Assembly (NCBI RefSeq): GCF_013522925.1
Contig: NZ_JAAMQU010000007.1
Coordinates: 124,001-188,000 of the forward strand
Direction: 5' to 3'
DNA: 64,000 bases
Source: Pseudomonas japonica
GTDB lineage: Bacteria; Pseudomonadota; Gammaproteobacteria; Pseudomonadales; Pseudomonadaceae
Below are positions 33,736 to 45,476 of the stretch, in pieces (the stretch's first letter is position 1; each line of letters starts with the position of its first letter). Made by a program: the position numbers and the translations under genes. The notes beneath the pieces are model-generated. The model was given only the letters and a program-made list of their open reading frames with translations. It was not told where the DNA came from and searched no databases.

Positions 33736-34767
33736 TCAATCACTCACCTTGACTACCAGCTTGCCGAAGTTCTTGCCCTCCAGCAGGCCGAAGAATGCCT
33801 CCGGGGCCTTCTCCAGGCCCTCGACCACGTCCTCGCGGAACTTGATCTTGCCGTCACGGACCCACGGCACCATGGCCGAGAAGAACTCGGCCTGGCGGTC
33901 CTTGAAATCATCCATCACGATAAAGCCCTGCATGCGCACTCGCTTGGTGAGCAATACCCGCGGCAGCAGGCTGAAGCGGTCCTTGCCCTCGGGCAATTCG
34001 TCCGTGTTGTAGTGGGCGATCAGGCCGCACAACGGAATTCGGGCATGGGCGTTGAGCAACGGCAACACCGCCTCGAACACCTTGCCGCCCACGTTCTCGA
34101 AGTACACGTCGATGCCTTTGTCGCAGGCTGCCGCCAGGTCTTGGGCGAAGCTGTCGCTGCGGTGGTCGATACAGGCATCAAAGCCCAGCTCATCCACCAC
34201 ATAGCGGCATTTGTCCGGGCCACCGGCCACGCCCACCACCTTCAAGCCCTTGAGCTTGGCCACCTGGCCCACCACCGAGCCCACTGCACCGGAAGCGGCG
34301 GCCACTACCAGGGTTTCACCTTCCTTGGGCTGGCCGATGTGGGTCAGGCCCATGAACGCGGTCATGCCCGGCATACCCAGCACACCCAGCGCCATCGAAG
34401 GCTGGGGAATGCCAGCCGGCAATGGCAGCAGCCCGGTACCGTCGGAAATGGAGTGCGTTTGCCAGCCCGTGATACCGACCACAAGGTCGCCTTCCTGGAA
34501 TTTCGGGTGGCGCGACACTTCAACCCGGCTCACAGCCCCGCCGGTCATCACCTCGCCGATTTCCACCGGTGGTGCATAAGACGGCGCGTCGCTCATACGG
34601 CCACGCATGTACGGGTCCAGCGATAGCCAGAGCGTACGCAGCAGCACTTGACCGTCCTCCAAGGGAGGCAAGGTTTGGGTTTCACTGCGGAAGTTTTCAG
34701 CGACCGGTTTGCCCTTCGGCCGGGAGGCGAGGACGAAACGGTGATTCTGGATGGCGTCGGCGGCCAT
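33736..34767 (-). CDS. NADP-dependent oxidoreductase, MDR family (CurA/PTGR-like)
   Basis: A 343-residue medium-chain reductase without structural zinc cysteines. LDPYMRGRMSD, GVLGMPGMTAFMGL and the nucleotide-binding AAASGAVGSVVGQVAKLKG are typical of the family that reduces alpha,beta-unsaturated carbonyls, such as E. coli CurA. The physiological substrate is unknown. It lies between ybaB and recR, which are usually adjacent. Confidence 0.85.
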   Translation of the reverse strand: MAADAIQNHRFVLASRPKGKPVAENFRSETQTLPPLEDGQVLLRTLWLSLDPYMRGRMSDAPSYAPPVEIGEVMTGGAVSRVEVSRHPKFQEGDLVVGITGWQTHSISDGTGLLPLPAGIPQPSMALGVLGMPGMTAFMGLTHIGQPKEGETLVVAAASGAVGSVVGQVAKLKGLKVVGVAGGPDKCRYVVDELGFDACIDHRSDSFAQDLAAACDKGIDVYFENVGGKVFEAVLPLLNAHARIPLCGLIAHYNTDELPEGKDRFSLLPRVLLTKRVRMQGFIVMDDFKDRQAEFFSAMVPWVRDGKIKFREDVVEGLEKAPEAFFGLLEGKNFGKLVVKVSD

Positions 34768-34833
34768 AAGCGCGGCTCCTTCAAAGGGGGTTGAAGGAAG
34801 ACCGCGCTGGCGGGAAGGTGTTTCTTTTTCCGC

Positions 34834-35160
34834 TTAGAACGGCATCTTGAAGCCAGGGGGCAACTGCATCCCCGCCGTCATCCCCGACATCTTGTCCTGG
34901 CTGTTCTGCTCGATCTTGCGCACGGCGTCGTTCACGGCGGCGGCAATGAGATCCTCGAGTACTTCCTTCTCTTCCTGCATCAGGCTGTCGTCCAGGGTGA
35001 TGCGCTTGACGTCATGACGGCCGGTCATCACCACGCTCACCAGGCCTGCGCCCGATTGGCCGGTGACTTCGGCATTGGCCAGTTCTTCCTGCATCTTGGC
35101 CATTTTTTCCTGCATCTGCTGGGCCTGCTTCATCAGGCCTGCCATGCCACCTTTCATCAT
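34834..35160 (-). CDS. ybaB: Nucleoid-associated protein YbaB/EbfC
   Basis: A 108-residue DNA-binding protein. [20 protein letters not shown] and [20 protein letters not shown] are the family sequence. Start 35160 has GGAG nine bases upstream and gives the Pseudomonas N-terminus; five extra codons are open upstream. It follows dnaX by 27 bases and is probably cotranscribed with it. Confidence 0.92.
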   Translation of the reverse strand: MMKGGMAGLMKQAQQMQEKMAKMQEELANAEVTGQSGAGLVSVVMTGRHDVKRITLDDSLMQEEKEVLEDLIAAAVNDAVRKIEQNSQDKMSGMTAGMQLPPGFKMPF

Positions 35161-35187
35161 GGGACGGTTCTCCACTCTCGTTCGGTT

Positions 35188-37239
35188 TCATTCGCCCTGG
35201 TTGGCCAGGGCGTCCAGGGGTTCAATGGTATCGTTGCGCACGGTGGCGCCAAACCGTTCCATCAGCTGGCGGATGAACGGGTCGGCGGCGATTGCCTCCT
35301 CGGCCTCGTGCTGGCGCTCGGCGCGCCGACGGGCAGCGGCCTGGGCGGGGGTTTCCTGTTGCGGCCGCACCAGTTCTATCTTCACTGTGAGCGTGCGGCC
35401 CAGGTGCTGGTTCAGGGCGTCGTTCAGGCGCCGCTGCTGGGTGGCGTTGAACAGCGCGCCCTGTGCCGGGTCCAGGTGCAGCAGCCAGGTGTCGCCATCC
35501 ACGGCGACCAGGCTGCAGTTGGCGGCAATGCTACCGGTAAGGCCCGATACCGGCAGCTTCGGGAACAGCTCCAGCCACTGCAGCGCCAGGCCGCTAGCGG
35601 GCGCGGCGGCCGGGGCCGGCTCGGGCGGGGTTACCGGCTCGGCGGCGTGGCTGGCCAGGTCGTCCAGGTAACCATAGCTGGCAGGGTCGGCATCGCCCGG
35701 GTAATAGTCATCGTCGGCCGGCGGCTCGTCGTCGCGCAGCATGCCGGCGGGCTGGTATTCGATAGGCGCGCCCGCGTTGTCGTCCAGTTCGGCGTCGTTT
35801 TCAGGCGCCGGGGGCACCACACTCGCCGGGGTGGGCACGGGCATGGGCGGCAGTTCCGGCGGTTCGGCGCGGGTATCCAGGATAGCCTCGGGCGCGGGTG
35901 CCGGTGCCAGCATGGGCACTTCGGCATCGCTGGCGGCGGGCTCGTTCCAGGGCAGGCTCGGGTCGTCGGAGGCGATGGCTGGCGCCGCTGGCGCTGTCGT
36001 CATGGGCCGGGGTTCGGGCGTTGGCTTGGGCTTTATCGGCTCGGGCTGCGCAGGTGCTTTTACAGGCGACGCGACCGGGGCCACCGCCTCAGGGGAATCA
36101 GCCGTGGCCTGGCTGATCCCCGCCGGCTTTAGCTGCGCTGGCGGCGCCTGCTCGCCCGCTGGCCGGAACGCCAGCATGCGCAGCAGTACCATTTCGAAGC
36201 CGCCGCGTGGCTCCGGTGCCAGCGGCAGGTCTCGGCGCCCGATCAAGCCCATCTGGTAGTAAAACTGCACGTCTTCGGCCGGCAGCGCCTGTGCCAGCGC
36301 AAGCACCTGCTCACGGTCGCCGTGGCCGTTATCCACGGCCTCCGGCAGTGCCTGGGCGATAGCGATACGGTGCAAGACGTTGAGGATTTCGGCCAGCACA
36401 CCGGCCCAGTCCGGCCCCTGCTCCGCCAGGTGGCCGATCGCCTCTAGCAACGCCTTGGCATTACCGTCCAGCAGCGCCTGTAATACGCCGAATACCTGCC
36501 CGTGATCGAGGGTGCCCAGCATTGCGCGTACGTCCGCGGCCTGCACCTTGCCCTCGCCGAAGGCAATGGCCTGGTCGGTGAGGCTCATGGCGTCGCGCAT
36601 GGAGCCATCGGCAGCGCGGCCCAGCAACCACAGCGCATCGTCTTCGAACGGGATGTTCTCCGCGCCCAGCACGTGGGCCAGGTGCTCGACCACCCGCTCG
36701 GGGGTCATGTTCTTCAGCGAGAACTGCAGGCAGCGGGACAGGATGGTCGCCGGCAGCTTCTGCGGGTCGGTGGTGGCGAGGATGAACTTGACGTAGGGCG
36801 GCGGTTCTTCAAGCGTTTTGAGCAAGGCGTTGAACGAGTGCGACGAGAGCATGTGCACTTCGTCGATCAAATACACCTTGAAGCGGCCACGGCTGGGTGC
36901 GTACTGCACGTTGTCCAGCAGTTCGCGGGTGTCTTCGACCTTGGTGCGGCTGGCGGCGTCGATCTCGATCAGGTCGACGAAGCGCCCTTCGTCCACTTCC
37001 CGGCACACCGAGCAGGTGCCACAGGGCGTGGAGGTGATGCCGGTTTCGCAGTTCACGCACTTGGCGATGATGCGCGCGATGGTGGTTTTGCCCACGCCAC
37101 GCGTCCCGGTAAACAGGTAGGCGTGGTGCAGCCGCTGGTTGTCCAGCGCGTTGATCAGGGCCTTGAGCACATGGCCCTGCCCGACCATTTCGCGGAACGA
37201 ACGCGGCCGCCATTTACGTGCAAGAACCTGATAACTCAT
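35188..37239 (-). CDS. dnaX: DNA polymerase III subunits gamma/tau
   Basis: A 683-residue clamp-loader ATPase. It has Walker A GTRGVGKTTIAR, zinc cysteines (CVNCETG, CGTCSVC), Walker B IDEVHMLS, and the sensor-1 region TTDPQKLPATILSRC. A proline- and alanine-rich linker covers about residues 370-540, then the tau-specific C-terminus for contact with DnaB and the polymerase alpha subunit. No A-rich slippery site like that of E. coli was seen, so a frameshifted gamma form is not supported. Confidence 0.94.
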   Translation of the reverse strand: MSYQVLARKWRPRSFREMVGQGHVLKALINALDNQRLHHAYLFTGTRGVGKTTIARIIAKCVNCETGITSTPCGTCSVCREVDEGRFVDLIEIDAASRTKVEDTRELLDNVQYAPSRGRFKVYLIDEVHMLSSHSFNALLKTLEEPPPYVKFILATTDPQKLPATILSRCLQFSLKNMTPERVVEHLAHVLGAENIPFEDDALWLLGRAADGSMRDAMSLTDQAIAFGEGKVQAADVRAMLGTLDHGQVFGVLQALLDGNAKALLEAIGHLAEQGPDWAGVLAEILNVLHRIAIAQALPEAVDNGHGDREQVLALAQALPAEDVQFYYQMGLIGRRDLPLAPEPRGGFEMVLLRMLAFRPAGEQAPPAQLKPAGISQATADSPEAVAPVASPVKAPAQPEPIKPKPTPEPRPMTTAPAAPAIASDDPSLPWNEPAASDAEVPMLAPAPAPEAILDTRAEPPELPPMPVPTPASVVPPAPENDAELDDNAGAPIEYQPAGMLRDDEPPADDDYYPGDADPASYGYLDDLASHAAEPVTPPEPAPAAAPASGLALQWLELFPKLPVSGLTGSIAANCSLVAVDGDTWLLHLDPAQGALFNATQQRRLNDALNQHLGRTLTVKIELVRPQQETPAQAAARRRAERQHEAEEAIAADPFIRQLMERFGATVRNDTIEPLDALANQGE

Positions 37240-37396
37240 GGAAAACCGTCACGACCTGAAGCTTTGGACCGCCAATCGTAGCCGAGCGGGCGGGAAAAAG
37301 CATCCGCCCCGGCGTAGCCGGTAGCCTTTCCCGGTTGGCGTTCACGCCCGGCCACGCTTTGCTGTGCGCCCGTTTTCACTGCAAAGGACGCAGCCC

Positions 37397-37882
37397 ATGA
37401 CCACCATTTCCCTCAAGCAACGCTCGCGCACGGACTGGCTGGTAGTGCATTGCTCAGCCACCCGCGCGGCTGCGATGGTACGCGCTTCGGACATCCGCGC
37501 CTGGCACCTGTCTCAAGGCTGGGCCGATATCGGCTATCACTATGTAATCTGCCGGGATGGCAGCGTGGACCCGGGCCGCGATGAAAGCACCGTGGGTTCC
37601 CACGTGAAAGGCTTCAACCAGGCATCGGTGGGCATCTGCCTGGTGGGCGGCCTGGATGCGGCGGGCAAGCCGGAAAACAACTTCACTCCGGCGCAATTCG
37701 CCAGCCTTCACCGCTTGCTGGCCGAACTCAAAGGCCGCTATCCCGGGGCGACGGTCCGCGGGCACCGGGACTTCTCGCCGGACCTGGATGGCAACGGCCG
37801 GATTACCCCGAACGAATTCAGCAAGGCCTGCCCATGCTTCGACGTGGCGCAATGGCTGGCAGCCCATCCGCTGCGGTGTTGA
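37397..37882 (+). CDS. T7-lysozyme-like N-acetylmuramoyl-L-alanine amidase
   Basis: A 161-residue amidase_2 domain protein. Key residues match T7 lysozyme: the zinc histidine in VVHCSATR, the tyrosine in IGYHYVI, the second histidine in GHRDFSPD and the lysine/cysteine pair in KACPCFD. There is no signal peptide, which suits a phage-type endolysin rather than a periplasmic recycling enzyme. No other phage gene is nearby. Start 37397 follows AAAGGA. Confidence 0.85.
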   Translation: MTTISLKQRSRTDWLVVHCSATRAAAMVRASDIRAWHLSQGWADIGYHYVICRDGSVDPGRDESTVGSHVKGFNQASVGICLVGGLDAAGKPENNFTPAQFASLHRLLAELKGRYPGATVRGHRDFSPDLDGNGRITPNEFSKACPCFDVAQWLAAHPLRC

Positions 37883-37885
37883 CCG

Positions 37886-38146
37886 TCACTCCGGCCGCAA
37901 GCGCACCGTGTAGTGTGCTTCTATGCCTTTCATCTTCGGCTGGAAGTGCGTGTTGCTGATCAGGTAACTGGCCACTTCACCGCCAGGCTGGTGATGCTCG
38001 AGGGTATCGCCAGCGCCGGCGTTGAGGGTTTCTTCCCAGATCAGCGCCTTGTTGGCCTCCAGCCGCGTTTCGAAGGGGCCGAAGCGGGTGCCGTCGATAC
38101 GCAGGATATACACCGTATCCAAGGGCTGGCTGAGCGACTGTTCCAC
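37886..38146 (-). CDS. Small protein of unknown function
   Basis: An 86-residue product from a GTG at 38144-38146, with GGAG nine bases upstream. The frame is open for 56 more codons upstream but holds no ATG close to the conserved part. The sequence TVYILRIDGTRFGPFETRLE looks like a folded domain. I do not recognise the family. It converges with the amidase gene and follows the orphan domain fragment. Confidence 0.45.
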   Translation of the reverse strand: MEQSLSQPLDTVYILRIDGTRFGPFETRLEANKALIWEETLNAGAGDTLEHHQPGGEVASYLISNTHFQPKMKGIEAHYTVRLRPE

Positions 38147-38249
38147 GTGCGCATACTCCGTAACGTTTTCGTGTTCACCAAAGCGGTGAAATATGAAGCA
38201 GCGACAGAGCGATGTAAATGCGCGGCTCCCCGGCGAGCTGACAACCGGC

Positions 38250-38648
38250 TCACGGTACGAGGGTGGGCACCAGATCCTTGAACGTAGGGGCGGGCGGCCA
38301 TTGTTCGGACCCATCGAAGCTCAGATAGGCCTGCACATAGAAAGGCGTGTTGAGCCGCAGCCGGGACAGTAACGCCCGTGGAATCAACAAATCGTGAGCG
38401 TAGCCCACCCCTACGCCCACTTCGCTGGCCTGCACCCGGCGCCCTGATACCACGGCTTCATCGAGCACCTGCCCGGCGCTGTCCACCCCATTGATGCGTA
38501 CCATGAGGCACTGATAATCGGTCATCAATCGCCATGCTGCGAGGGTGATCGTCGCACCGCCACTGGGAACCCGTCGAAGGGACAGCTGCGTACCGTCCAC
38601 CAACGAGCACTGCACGGTAGGGAAATTCAACCCGGCCGATTCGGTCAC
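38250..38648 (-). pseudogene. Orphan C-terminal domain of a large repeat surface protein (fragment)
   Basis: A 132-codon frame bounded upstream by a stop (TGA TGG CGC before the GTG), with no ribosome binding site. The protein resembles, from memory, the last repeat domain of very large Pseudomonas surface proteins: ATITLAAWRLMTDYQCLMVR, a long insert, then the YVQAYLSFDG ending. It is most likely the 3' remnant of a lost large gene. A real small protein cannot be excluded. Confidence 0.4.
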
Positions 38649-38664
38649 GCGCCATCATCATCAC

Positions 38665-39285
38665 GAGAGCATCTTCGAGGTAGCCGGGCACAGATATCAC
38701 GTATCACTGATCAAGACCGGGGCCATCCCGGCAGGGCAATATATGTTGGATCCCAGCTGGGAAATGATTCGTGGCGAAATTACCGACCCCAGGCAGGAGG
38801 TGACCACAGCGCTGAACTTTCGGCTCTCGGGCGAGGTGGTGTCCTCCGGCTGTAGCACCGCGGCTGATCCTGTGACGCCCAATCCGGTGGACCTGGGCGA
38901 GTTCGACGTAGCGGATTTTCAACAGGGCGACAGCAGCACCCGCCCAGTGCGCTTCGAGTTGAACCTGGTGGACTGCCAGCCACCGGAACAAGGCACGGTG
39001 CCCCGCATCCACCTCCAGCTGGACCCGGACAACGGTTCCAGCGTCATTGACGCTGCCAACGGTATTTTCAGTACGGGAAGCGGCACAACCGGGGGCGGTG
39101 TGGCCTTCCAGGTAATGGCCCAGAACGGCATCGACCCCATGGCGCTCGGCACAACTGTGCCAATCATGACAATGCCAACCGGCACCGCCCATTTGCCTTT
39201 GAATGCGCGAGTGGTCAAGCACACTGGGCCCGTAATACCCGGCACGCTCACGGGCGCGCTGAGGTTTTTGCTCACGTACGAATGA
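38665..39285 (+). pseudogene. Decapitated fimbrial subunit or adhesin gene
   Basis: From about 38665 the plus frame reads a chaperone-usher pilin domain: a linker (YHVSLIKTGAIPAGQY), then SGEVVSSGCSTAADPVTPN, VDLGEFDVADFQQGDSSTRP and the second cysteine in LNLVDC, ending ALRFLLTYE, the usual pilin C-terminal strand. There is no signal peptide, no ribosome site and no usher or chaperone gene nearby. Its 5' part was lost at a junction with the minus-strand fragment at 38250-38648. Confidence 0.6.
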
Positions 39286-39397
39286 TCTGTCAGCTGGCTG
39301 TGGCGCATGCTGCGGCCAGCGCCGTTCAAGCAAGCGCAGCGATAGGTTTCGCACGTCAGGCAAAAGGCGATTCTGGAAGGGGGAAGAAGGTATAGGT

Positions 39398-39507
39398 GGC
39401 CACCCCACCAGCCACACCCCGGCACACAATGTTCCCGCTGTGGCTGCTCCCTTCCGGGCCTGACCAGGTTAACGGGTAATCGTTGCGGGGGGACCGATGG
39501 GGTCGCC
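39398..39507 (-). ncRNA. ffs: 4.5S signal recognition particle RNA
   Basis: On the minus strand the conserved apical loop GGTCAGGCCCGGAAGGGAGC, followed by AGCC, is the Ffh-binding helix 8 of bacterial SRP RNA. It is flanked by matching arms CCCGC/GCGGG, and the ends pair as GGCGACCCCA with TGGGGTGGCC. The boundaries are estimated from this terminal pairing. With Ffh it targets nascent membrane proteins. Confidence 0.92.
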
Positions 39508-39618
39508 ATAACGCACGCTCGCCGGGTTGCCCGGTAAGCGGGGGCCATTGTACAGGCTTGCCCGCTGGATACAACCGCCCGGCTGAAAAAAGCCCGGCGG
39601 TTCAGCGCATTAGGCGGC

Positions 39619-40812
39619 CTATGGAGCCGGATCCGCCTCGGCGATCGCTTGAGCGACCTCTACGATCTCGTCCGCCTTGCCTCCTGCGGCCTGTACCACG
39701 AGGTGTACGAAGTGCAGCTTGGCGACCACCGCAGGGGGGAGCACGAAAGGATAGAAATCCGGCTGGCCCATGGCACGGGACAGCTCGTTGAGCATGCCCG
39801 CCAGTTCGATCCAGGTGTTGATGAAAGTCAGAAACGCCGGCCCAGTGGGGTGCTCGGCGTCATACAAGGTGGATATCGGGTAGGACACGTAGTCCAGGCC
39901 TGCGTTATGGCCGCTCATGCCAAAGCTCAACGCTGTGTCTACCGCATCCATCATATGCAGGTAATGAGCCCAGGTTTCGGCCCAGTCCTCCCAAGGGTGC
40001 ATGGTCGCGTACGCGCTCACATGGTGCTGGGCCCAGTCGGCTGGCGCGCCCTGCTGATAATGTCGTTCCAGGGCGTCGGCATAACTGGCGCGTTCATCTC
40101 CGAACAGTGCCCGGAACGGTTCCAGCCAACGGGTATTGGCCACCAGCCGGTCCCAATAGTAATGGCCGACCTCATGCCGGAAATGCCCCAGCAGCGTACG
40201 ATACGGCTCGTGCATATTCTTGCGCACGCTTTCCCGGTAAGCGTCGTCTGCTTCGCGAATATCCAGGGTGATCAACCCCTCGGCATGGCCGGTAGTGGGC
40301 TGGGTACCGTCCACGCTCACCCCGATGAAATCAAAGGCCAGGCCGGCCTCGTCATTGTCAACCTTGGCGATCACCGGAAGGCCGAGGTTGAGCAGCTGCG
40401 CCACCAGCCGCCGCTTGGCCGTTTCCACCTTGAACCAGTATTCGGGATTTTCCGGCACCGACAGGTCCGGGATGGTGCGGTTCAGCCGGCACGCCTGGCA
40501 GAGCGCATGGCCATCCGAAGTTAGAATCAGCCAGTTACAGGCCGCTGGGGTGCTGAAGTTCTCACAGCGGCGCACTGTTATGCCGTTGGGAGCAGCGTCG
40601 AGGCTCCACTGCCCTCCTGACAAAGCCGGCGTCAAGGCTGACACCAGATTCTTGACCGGCAGATAACCCAGGGGTGCCTCACAGTTCAGGCACAGGCTGT
40701 TGCCGAAAAATATCGCTTGGCCGCAGCGGCAGTGCCAGGCGCCCGCCGCCGGGGCGGCCATAGCGCCGGGCTCGGATAGGCGTGAGCCCGCATAAATGAA
40801 CGAACGAGACAT
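39619..40812 (-). CDS. Zinc-ribbon metallopeptidase of the DUF2248 type
   Basis: A 397-residue protein. The N-terminal zinc ribbon has CRCGQ, CLNCEAP and CQACR cysteine pairs (about residues 28-110). The catalytic motif is FRHEVGHYYWD (HExxH) with a downstream glutamate in WEDWAETWAHYLH. There is no signal peptide. The family is annotated as putative zinc-binding metallopeptidase and its substrate is unknown. It stands alone; the 192 bases upstream hold only the palindrome CTTCCATGGAAG at 40822-40833. Confidence 0.85.
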   Translation of the reverse strand: MSRSFIYAGSRLSEPGAMAAPAAGAWHCRCGQAIFFGNSLCLNCEAPLGYLPVKNLVSALTPALSGGQWSLDAAPNGITVRRCENFSTPAACNWLILTSDGHALCQACRLNRTIPDLSVPENPEYWFKVETAKRRLVAQLLNLGLPVIAKVDNDEAGLAFDFIGVSVDGTQPTTGHAEGLITLDIREADDAYRESVRKNMHEPYRTLLGHFRHEVGHYYWDRLVANTRWLEPFRALFGDERASYADALERHYQQGAPADWAQHHVSAYATMHPWEDWAETWAHYLHMMDAVDTALSFGMSGHNAGLDYVSYPISTLYDAEHPTGPAFLTFINTWIELAGMLNELSRAMGQPDFYPFVLPPAVVAKLHFVHLVVQAAGGKADEIVEVAQAIAEADPAP

Positions 40813-41004
40813 GACAGGAGGCTTCCATGGAAGGCTTCGAAGGAAGGTAGAGCGCCCGGGCCGTGGAAAAATTCAATGCGTTTGCCAAGCAGTAAATGCG
40901 CCACCCTGGGCAGCCCTGAAGCTAGCAACTTTGCCAGGTACACGTGCTCGCACTCGGTTGTTAGCCTGCGGATAGTGTGATCCTTCCCACAGAGGCAATC
41001 GACG

Positions 41005-44460
<3,456 letters not shown>

Positions 44461-44475
44461 CAACCATAGCGCGGG

Positions 44476-45285
44476 TCAGCGCTTCTGGGTGAGGGCGCGG
44501 CGCTCGAACTCCACGATGCGCTGGCGGTAGTGCTCGATGGTTTGCGCGGTAAGTACGCTGCGCTGGTCATCCTTGAGCTCGCCGTCCAGTTCGTGGGCCA
44601 GCTTGCGCGCCGCCGCCACCATCACTTCGAAGGCGGGCTTGGGATGGCGCGGGCCCGGCAGGCCCAGGAAGAAGCTCACGGCGCGGGTGGTGAAATGGTC
44701 GATGTCGTCCAGGTCGAACACGCCAGGTTTCACCGCGTTGGCCATGGAGAACAGCACCTCGCCGTTGCCGGCCATGCTTTCGTGGCGGTGGAAGATATCC
44801 ATGTCACCGAAGCGCAGGCCGCTTTCAAGGATGTTCTGCAACAACGCAGGGCCCTTGAAGCCGTTCGGGTCGCGGGAAATCACATTGATTACCAGCACTT
44901 CTTCCACGGGCGCCGGCTCTTCGCCGAAGCCCTCGGCGTCATCCAGGCCAAAGTCTTCACGGGCGTTCATGCGCGGCTCGTCCACGGCCAGCTCGGTGAC
45001 CCGGGGCGCTTCCTGCGGCTTGCGCCGGCGCGATTCGCGGCTGGGCGCGGTCATCGACGGCAGGTCGGTTTCGTCCAGTTGCGGTTCCTGATGGGTATCA
45101 AGTACTCGAGGTGGGCCAAGTACTTCAGTTGGCCCCTCTTCGTCCGGCAGGTTGGAAAAACTGCGATCCAGCCTGAACTTGAGCTTACCCTTGCCGCCGC
45201 GCATGCGGCGCCAGCCGTCGAAAAGAATGCCGGCAATCACGATGATGCCGATGACGATCAGCCACTCGCGCAGACCGATTTCCAT
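44476..45285 (-). CDS. zipA: Cell division protein ZipA
   Basis: A 269-residue inner-membrane protein. The N-terminal helix ([20 protein letters not shown]) is followed by a basic patch, a proline-rich acidic linker (about residues 35-125) and the FtsZ-binding domain ([20 protein letters not shown] onward). It anchors FtsZ at the division site. Gene order smc-zipA-ligA is standard in Pseudomonas. Confidence 0.93.
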   Translation of the reverse strand: MEIGLREWLIVIGIIVIAGILFDGWRRMRGGKGKLKFRLDRSFSNLPDEEGPTEVLGPPRVLDTHQEPQLDETDLPSMTAPSRESRRRKPQEAPRVTELAVDEPRMNAREDFGLDDAEGFGEEPAPVEEVLVINVISRDPNGFKGPALLQNILESGLRFGDMDIFHRHESMAGNGEVLFSMANAVKPGVFDLDDIDHFTTRAVSFFLGLPGPRHPKPAFEVMVAAARKLAHELDGELKDDQRSVLTAQTIEHYRQRIVEFERRALTQKR

Positions 45286-45476
45286 GAAGTCCTGTGCCTC
45301 GAAAAAGATGTCAAAAATGGGTTAGGTAAAAAACCCTTTAAAACGTAGCCCCAAGCCTATGTTCTGGTTGGTGTTTTTGCCACGCGTATAAAAATATGAA
45401 CAATAAACTAGCACGACCAAAGGCAACTTTACACCGTCCGCGTCATGTGTTTTAGCTCCAACGCTTGCCGCTTGCC
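45286..45476. other. A+T-rich gap upstream of zipA
   Basis: These 191 bases between smc and zipA are much richer in A+T than their surroundings (for example TATAAAAATATGAACAATAA around 45388). A zipA promoter is likely here, but no single -35/-10 pair stands out. Confidence 0.4.

Noticed and set aside
35188..37239. Programmed frameshift in dnaX as in E. coli
   Set aside because: No A-rich slippery heptamer was seen in the coding strand near the end of the ATPase core.
37397..37882. The amidase as evidence of a prophage
   Set aside because: No integrase, structural, holin or attachment-site sequence is found near it.
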